Below, piece by piece: positions 59,744 through 64,000 of a stretch of 64,000 nt of DNA (positions are counted from its first letter, which is position 1; each line of letters begins with the position of its first letter). The notes below the pieces were generated by a model. The model was not told the origin of the DNA, searched no databases, and saw only the letters and a program-made list of their open reading frames with translations. The translations under genes were made by a program, and so were the position numbers. The stretch is from assembly GCF_001189235.2 (NCBI RefSeq), contig NZ_LFIP02000001.1, positions 372,001 through 436,000 of the forward strand, given 5' to 3'. Source of the DNA: Bradyrhizobium embrapense. GTDB lineage: Bacteria > Pseudomonadota > Alphaproteobacteria > Rhizobiales > Xanthobacteraceae.

Positions 59744-60054
59744 CATGCCGGCTCGCAGGCCGTCACCGGCCGCTTCGCGTGCCGGAGCCGGGTCAGTCCA
59801 GCCCGCGTAATCTCGAGCGTGACCCCACCGCCTCTGTAGCGCATGCCCGTCAGCGCCAGACGCTTCGTCAGTGTCACCGCCTTGCCGTCGAGTTGCAGAT
59901 GCGCGCGGGTATCCCCGCCGAAGAACGCCGCAATGAATTGCGTGCCGTCGGCACAGTGATAATTCCGGAAGGCGGATTGCGCCGGCGCTGCCGAGGGCCC
60001 AAGAATCTCGAAAAGAATTACGCCTGCGAGAATGGCGCCTCCGCGATAAGTCAT
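59743..60054 (-). CDS. MliC-family lysozyme inhibitor-like protein
   Basis: A 103-residue exported protein. Residues 1-26 are a signal peptide (ILAGVILFEILGPSAAPAQS). The mature part matches MliC/PliC: YHCADGTQFIAAFFGGDTRA, HLQLDGKAVTLTKRL, SGMRY-like TGMRYRGGGVTLEIT and RPVTACEPA, with two cysteines. Members bind c-type lysozyme in the envelope. There is no lipobox cysteine, so it is probably periplasmic, not lipid-anchored. The start has GGGGAG upstream. Confidence 0.85.
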   Translation of the reverse strand: MTYRGGAILAGVILFEILGPSAAPAQSAFRNYHCADGTQFIAAFFGGDTRAHLQLDGKAVTLTKRLALTGMRYRGGGVTLEITRAGLTRLRHAKRPVTACEPA

Positions 60055-60167
60055 ATTCTCCCCCCGAGAGGCTCATTATAAACCTGTCTGCGCCGACACC
60101 CCTGCGCCAGGATTTCTGCGCCAGGATATTTGCGCCAAGAGCTCATGAGCTGCAACAGGCCCGCCCG

Positions 60168-60911
60168 ATGTCAGAAGCCCCTGCCCGTCACCTCAATCTC
60201 GCCGGCGCCAGCAATTTTCGTGACCTTGGCGGCTACCAGACACGCGACGGCCGGACGGTGCGCTGGCGGCAGATTTTCCGCTCCAACCATCTTGCCTATC
60301 TCACCGAGCAGGACGTCGCCGTGGTGCGCTCGCTCGGGGTCAAGAGCGCGTTCGACTTCCGCGGTGTCGCCGAGCGCGCCGATGCGCTGTGCAGCATGAG
60401 CGACGTGACCGTGCATTCACTGCCGGTCGAGCCGACGGTGGTTGCTTCGCTGCGGGCGATCGCCAGCAAGCGGCAGCTATCGGCAGCCGATGCGATCGAC
60501 GTGATGCGGGATTCCTACCGGGGCTATGTGCAGGACAACACACAGCGCTACCGCACGCTGTTCGCCCATCTGCTCGAGGACAGCGCCCCGCTGGTGATCC
60601 ATTGCACCGCAGGCAAGGACCGCACCGGCTTTGCCTGCGCGCTGATCCTGCACGCGCTCGGCGTGTCCGGTCAGGTGATCGCGGACGACTATCTCCTGAC
60701 CAACCAGTTCTACAAGCGAGACCCGGCCCACAGCACCGAGCTGCCTGATGACGTCAAGCAGGTGCTCGGCACCGTTCGCGCGGCGTTTCTGGAGGCGGCG
60801 TTCGAGGCGATCGATGCCGATTATGGCAGCCTCGACGGATATTTCCGCGAAGGCCTCGGGCTTGGCCAGGCCGAGCGCAAGGCGCTTGAGGGCCGCTATC
60901 TGCAGGCCTGA
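60168..60911 (+). CDS. Tyrosine-protein phosphatase (Y_phosphatase3 family)
   Basis: A 247-residue soluble phosphatase. The catalytic loop is VIHCTAGKDRTGFACALIL with nucleophile Cys146 and Arg152; the preceding general-acid region and the N-terminal NFRDLGGYQTRDGRTVRW are as in the PtpB/Mycobacterium-like group. Such enzymes act on phosphotyrosine, phosphoserine or phosphoinositides. ATG 60168 opens the sensible chain, though the ribosome site is weak. Physiological substrate unknown. Confidence 0.92.
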   Translation: MSEAPARHLNLAGASNFRDLGGYQTRDGRTVRWRQIFRSNHLAYLTEQDVAVVRSLGVKSAFDFRGVAERADALCSMSDVTVHSLPVEPTVVASLRAIASKRQLSAADAIDVMRDSYRGYVQDNTQRYRTLFAHLLEDSAPLVIHCTAGKDRTGFACALILHALGVSGQVIADDYLLTNQFYKRDPAHSTELPDDVKQVLGTVRAAFLEAAFEAIDADYGSLDGYFREGLGLGQAERKALEGRYLQA

Positions 60912-60925
60912 CTATTTTACTTCGC

Positions 60926-61132
60926 TCAGGCCGCCGCGGCCTCGAGCTCGAGCTCCGCATCGAGGTCGGCAATCACATCCTCGAACGCCGAGATTGCCTG
61001 CTGAATTGCTGCGATCTGCATCAGCTCCCAGCTGCCCACGGGTCCTTTGCGGTTTTGCAGCGCCACCACGAGATCGCGCCGCTGCTCCTTAAGCTGAACA
61101 AGCGGTAAACCGTGATCCGGAAGATTTCCCAT
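60926..61132 (-). CDS. Small hypothetical protein, 68 residues
   Basis: A short helical protein: MGNLPDHGLPLVQLKEQRRD, then LVVALQNRKGPVGSWELM and an Ala/Glu-rich end (AFEDVIADLDAELELEAAAA). No membrane segment. Start at 61132 is chosen because the 32 upstream codons are unlike the rest; AGGGGTT lies upstream. It is convergent with the phosphatase gene, 14 bases apart. Function unknown. Confidence 0.6.
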   Translation of the reverse strand: MGNLPDHGLPLVQLKEQRRDLVVALQNRKGPVGSWELMQIAAIQQAISAFEDVIADLDAELELEAAAA

Positions 61133-61252
61133 TCGCGTAACCCCTACCTTGGCTGGAGTTCCGCTTCTAAGCAAAGGGTTCTGAAAACGACTTACAGAAC
61201 TGCTGCAAATTTTATCGAACCGGCCCACCTCCGTAGTCTTACGTAGTCAGCG

Positions 61253-61942
61253 TTACGTGATCGCCTCCGGCTTCAAGGTTTCGTCGATCGCGCCGAACAG
61301 CGACTGGGTCACGCAATTGGTCGCCCATTCGCTGGTGTGAAGCTGGCCGCCATCGTCGAGCTCGCCAAGCGGAATCCCGGCATCGGCCCACCGCTTCATC
61401 AGCGCGAAACGGCTGAACAGGTTGACGCCCTTGCTCGAGGTGACGTCCGCGATCATCGGCATGATCGCGTTGGCGAGGTTGAGCGCAGCGTCCGTTCCGA
61501 CGATCGCCTGCGTGTATTGTGAATCCATCACGATCACGTCGAGCGGCTCCGCCGCGAGCACGTCGAGCCCAGCCTCCAGCGTGGCGCGCACTTCGGCCGG
61601 ATTGTAGCTCTTGTAGACGGCGTTGGTGCCGACCTGCCAGATCACCAGCGCCGGCGCCTCGGCCGTGACGTCGGACTCGATGCGCGAGTATTCCTCCGGC
61701 GCTTCCTGGCCGCCGATGCCGCGGTTGATCACATCGATCATCCGGCCGAAGAAGCGTTGCCGCAGCAGGATTTCGAGCCGCGGCGGAAATGGCAGGATGT
61801 TGTCGGCGCCCGCGGTCGACGATGATCCGAGCGTCACCACCTTGATCTTGCGCTGATGCCGAAGCGCTTCCGCGAAGTGCGGCAGCCGATGAGCGAACTT
61901 GACGAGTTCGAGATGGGTTTCGCACGGCCTTGATGTCGGCAT
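61253..61942 (-). CDS. SGNH/GDSL hydrolase family protein
   Basis: A 229-residue hydrolase. Block I reads VVTLGSSSTAGADN with the nucleophile Ser at about residue 41, block II NRGIGGQEA, block III WQVGTNAVYKS (G-x-N), and block V is less clear, with GGQLHTSEWATN holding the probable His. SGNH enzymes cleave esters or act on cell-wall acyl groups. No clear signal peptide from the chosen start (61942), which has AAGGA upstream; a longer start at 62011 adds a hydrophobic stretch that could be a leader. Confidence 0.85.
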   Translation of the reverse strand: MPTSRPCETHLELVKFAHRLPHFAEALRHQRKIKVVTLGSSSTAGADNILPFPPRLEILLRQRFFGRMIDVINRGIGGQEAPEEYSRIESDVTAEAPALVIWQVGTNAVYKSYNPAEVRATLEAGLDVLAAEPLDVIVMDSQYTQAIVGTDAALNLANAIMPMIADVTSSKGVNLFSRFALMKRWADAGIPLGELDDGGQLHTSEWATNCVTQSLFGAIDETLKPEAIT

Positions 61943-62066
61943 CGCAAACATCCTTGAGGCGAATGAATTGATGAATGCGCGCAGTAGGAGACAAAATTGG
62001 CGGCATTGCAAATGAAATCCGCCTGATCATAGTGGGCAGCAACCTGTTGCTGATACGGAGACCGCC

Positions 62067-62747
62067 ATGAAGGGAAAAGCCATCGTCATCACCGGCGCGC
62101 TCGGCGCGCTTGGCAAAGTGGTCGCCGAAGAAGCCCTGGCGCGCGGCGCGCGCGTTGCCGGCATCGATCATGCGGCCTCGCAGCTTGCCGCGACGGCCGA
62201 TCGTATCGAGCTCGGCAATGTCGATCTCACCGACACCGCGCAGGCGACGGCTGCGATCGACAAGGCGGCGTCGCATTTCGGCCGACTCGACGGGCTGATC
62301 AACATCGCCGGCGGCTTTACCTTCGAAGCGGTGAGCGATGGCGATCCCGCGACCTGGCAGCGCATGTATGCGATGAACGTGATGACCGCCTTCAACACAT
62401 CGCACGCGGCCATTCCGCACCTGATCAAATCGGGCGCCGGACGGATCATCAATATCGGTGCACTCGGCGCCTTGCAGGCCGCGGCCGGCATGGGTCCGTA
62501 TGCGGCCTCGAAAGCCGGCGTACATCGCCTCACCGAGTCGCTCGCGGCGGAACTCAAGGGCAAGGTCACGGTCAACGCCGTCCTGCCATCGATCATCGAC
62601 ACCGCAGCCAATCGGGCGGCGATGCCGAAGGCCGACATCTCCAAATGGGTGACGCCGAAGGAACTCGCCGAGGTGATCCTGTTCCTCGCCGGCGATGCCG
62701 CCAGCGCCGTCACCGGCGCGCTGCTGCCGGTCAACGGGCGGGTTTGA
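62067..62747 (+). CDS. Short-chain dehydrogenase/reductase (SDR)
   Basis: A 226-residue NAD(P)-dependent oxidoreductase. The dinucleotide loop is VITGALGALGKVV, the stabilising NIAGG occurs at DGLINIAGGF, the catalytic part is INIGALGALQAAAGMGPYAA then SKAGVHRL, with Tyr and Lys of YxxxK, and the C-terminus VTGALLPVNGRV is typical. The usual catalytic Ser position is occupied by Gly or Ala (INIGAL), which is unusual and could change the activity. The start has GGAGA six bases upstream. Confidence 0.9.
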   Translation: MKGKAIVITGALGALGKVVAEEALARGARVAGIDHAASQLAATADRIELGNVDLTDTAQATAAIDKAASHFGRLDGLINIAGGFTFEAVSDGDPATWQRMYAMNVMTAFNTSHAAIPHLIKSGAGRIINIGALGALQAAAGMGPYAASKAGVHRLTESLAAELKGKVTVNAVLPSIIDTAANRAAMPKADISKWVTPKELAEVILFLAGDAASAVTGALLPVNGRV

Positions 62748-62771
62748 GCCTGTCGCTGCCGAACGGACCCG

Positions 62772-63974
62772 CTACCAGAGATCGCGATAGTTCGCGAACT
62801 TTCGGAGGGTCTCGTCGTAGCGGGCCGGTACGATCCAGGGCAACAGCAGCCTGAAAATCGCATTCAGAAGCGGAGAGCGAAAACGCGCATAGAGGTCGAG
62901 CGGATCGAGCTCATGCCGCATCCGGAATTTCGGCTCGTAGCTGAGACCTGTGCTGCGAAACCACCTGTAACCGTTGGCGATCGCCCAGTTCATCATGTCG
63001 CGAATGGTGTAGTAGTAAAGATGGAGGTCAAGGGCGACAGCATAGTCCAGCCCGACATACTCCCAGAACAGGCTGTCGCCTTCGACCATGCAGAGGCTGA
63101 AGGCAATCACCTTCCCGCCCCGCCGCCAGATGAAGAAGCGGGCCGTGTCCTTCATGTCACTGCCGACCCGGCGCAAATACTCGGCTGTCAGCTTCTCGAA
63201 ACGGAATTTCGAACGGTCGAAGACCTGCAGATAGAGCGGATGGATGTCGTCGACGGCATCCCCGGCATCATCGGTGACGGTGAGGACAAGGGGTACGCCG
63301 TCGGTCGCCTTGAATTTCTTGCGAAGCTGCCACCGCGCCGATCGCGGCAGCGCATGTTGCATGTAGGCGTCGAAATCCTCGTGCTCGATATTGAGCACCG
63401 TCATCGGCATGCTCGGCGCGCGGGCAAAGCCGTGCCGGACGAAGCAATCCAGCACCGGCCGATAGCGCGCAGGGAATTCCTTCAGGACGATGAGCTGCGC
63501 CCGGCACGATCTAGCGAGATTGACGATCTCGCGGCAGAGAATCTCCGCCATCTCGCCTGGTGGGACCGTGTCTGATGCGCCGAGATGTCCTTCCCCGGCG
63601 AAGCATCCAACCATCAAGGTGCGCATCTTGAGAAATCGGGGAACGAAGCGCCGGATGCGCGCCAGCCAAACCTGCCATTCCGCGCCAAGTCCTTCGAGAA
63701 TGTCCTGGTCGAGAAGAAAGAACGGCTGGACGGCCTGGATGCAGCCGGCCCGGTCGACGATCGCGACGTAGCGGTACTCAACGCCGTCGCGGAGCGTATC
63801 CTCCAGGATTTCGTAGTAGCGACGATCCTTGCGCAGGGCAGCGAAGGTGTCAGCCCAGGCGCGGCAACCGGCGAGTTCGCCGCGCGTCATGATCTTCACG
63901 CCGAACCGCGCGGCAGCAGCCGCGGCGTCGGCGACACTTGGTGTACCAGACAGGCTGACGGTGTCCGACATCAC
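62772..63974 (-). CDS. GNAT/FemAB-like N-acyltransferase
   Basis: A 400-residue protein with two GNAT-related halves. The second half carries the Acetyltransf_6 (BioF2-like) part: SKFRFEKLTAEYLRRVGSDM, FFIWRRGGKVIAFSLCMVEG and YYYTIRDMMNWAIANGYRWF. The first half has RYRPVLDCFVRHGFARAP. Proteins of this type transfer acyl or aminoacyl groups to peptidoglycan, polysaccharide or lipids. No signal peptide. Substrate unknown. ATG 63974 is the first start; an adjacent ATG at 63971 is equivalent. Confidence 0.82.
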   Translation of the reverse strand: MMSDTVSLSGTPSVADAAAAAARFGVKIMTRGELAGCRAWADTFAALRKDRRYYEILEDTLRDGVEYRYVAIVDRAGCIQAVQPFFLLDQDILEGLGAEWQVWLARIRRFVPRFLKMRTLMVGCFAGEGHLGASDTVPPGEMAEILCREIVNLARSCRAQLIVLKEFPARYRPVLDCFVRHGFARAPSMPMTVLNIEHEDFDAYMQHALPRSARWQLRKKFKATDGVPLVLTVTDDAGDAVDDIHPLYLQVFDRSKFRFEKLTAEYLRRVGSDMKDTARFFIWRRGGKVIAFSLCMVEGDSLFWEYVGLDYAVALDLHLYYYTIRDMMNWAIANGYRWFRSTGLSYEPKFRMRHELDPLDLYARFRSPLLNAIFRLLLPWIVPARYDETLRKFANYRDLW

Positions 63975-64000
63975 GCTTGGCCCCAGTGATGCTTAACCTT

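Noticed and set aside
1..64000. CRISPR arrays, rRNA and tRNA genes
   Set aside because: No regularly spaced direct repeats with unique spacers, no rRNA sequence, and no cloverleaf with a recognisable T-arm were found by eye. A tRNAscan-type search would be more sensitive.

Overview
The window reads as chromosomal DNA of a Bradyrhizobium-like alphaproteobacterium. The basis is high GC with strong G/C third positions, a eukaryotic-type glutamine synthetase II behind a sigma-54 promoter, a B12-dependent ribonucleotide reductase as the class II enzyme, GapR, an NDUFA12-type complex I subunit, BA14K, DUF6894, DUF2735 and PsiF-like small proteins, and several families of short palindromic intergenic repeats. 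I found no rRNA, tRNA, CRISPR array, prophage or intact insertion sequence. The genus is an inference from gene content, not a measured identity.

Layout. 1-3.9 kb: two Na+/H+ antiporters (a truncated CPA1 gene and nhaA) and small proteins. 4.1-5.9 kb: a divergent GlxA-type regulator and isonitrile-hydratase-like gene. 6.2-7.5 kb: complex I accessory subunit and a glycine-rich BA14K protein. 7.5-12.2 kb: a response regulator and hybrid histidine kinase operon bracketed by two paralogous EamA transporters. 12.5-16.9 kb: nrdJ with a long leader carrying a candidate NrdR box and a possible 49-codon ORF. 16.9-18.6 kb: a lower-GC accessory patch in which a uracil-DNA-glycosylase-like gene sits between two 86-nt direct copies of a palindromic repeat. 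18.6-24.4 kb: LprI-like protein, GapR, phosphoesterase, LLM oxidoreductase, Met/Cys PLP enzyme, PepSY protein. 24.5-27.1 kb: a ROK kinase followed by a decayed zone with three copies of a hairpin repeat, an alpha/beta-hydrolase fragment and an internally deleted paiB-like gene. 27.1-29.8 kb: pdxY-lysE-csaA operon and small genes. 30-37.2 kb: envelope and small secreted proteins (RlpA, L,D-transpeptidase), a methyltransferase and an FMN reductase. 37.5-46.9 kb: chemoreceptor, acyl-CoA dehydrogenase, nitroreductase, PsiF-like protein, a PilZ protein, an AraC regulator, an overlapping DUF2336-PilZ-small protein operon, an MBL hydrolase and a hexapeptide transferase. 46.9-47.5 kb: a REPIN-RAYT-REP locus whose transposase-like gene is frameshifted. 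47.5-51.2 kb: ABC-F ATPase, DMT transporter, orphan secreted protein. 51.3-55.2 kb: operon for a Tat-exported molybdopterin hydroxylase, its 2Fe-2S subunit and a diheme cytochrome. 55.2-64 kb: Sel1 protein, signal-less ModA-like protein, GrlR-like protein, glnII with divergent DUF2735, MliC-like inhibitor, tyrosine phosphatase, SGNH hydrolase, SDR and a FemAB/GNAT-like acetyltransferase.

How genes may work together. The clearest functional units are the RR-HK operon, pdxY-lysE-csaA, DUF2336-PilZ-orf, the molybdopterin hydroxylase operon (hydroxylase electrons passing through 2Fe-2S clusters to a periplasmic cytochrome c), and the glnII/DUF2735 divergent nitrogen locus. The most unusual DNA is repetitive: palindromic families scattered between genes, one with a frameshifted RAYT resident in the window and two more copies framing a DNA-repair-like gene.
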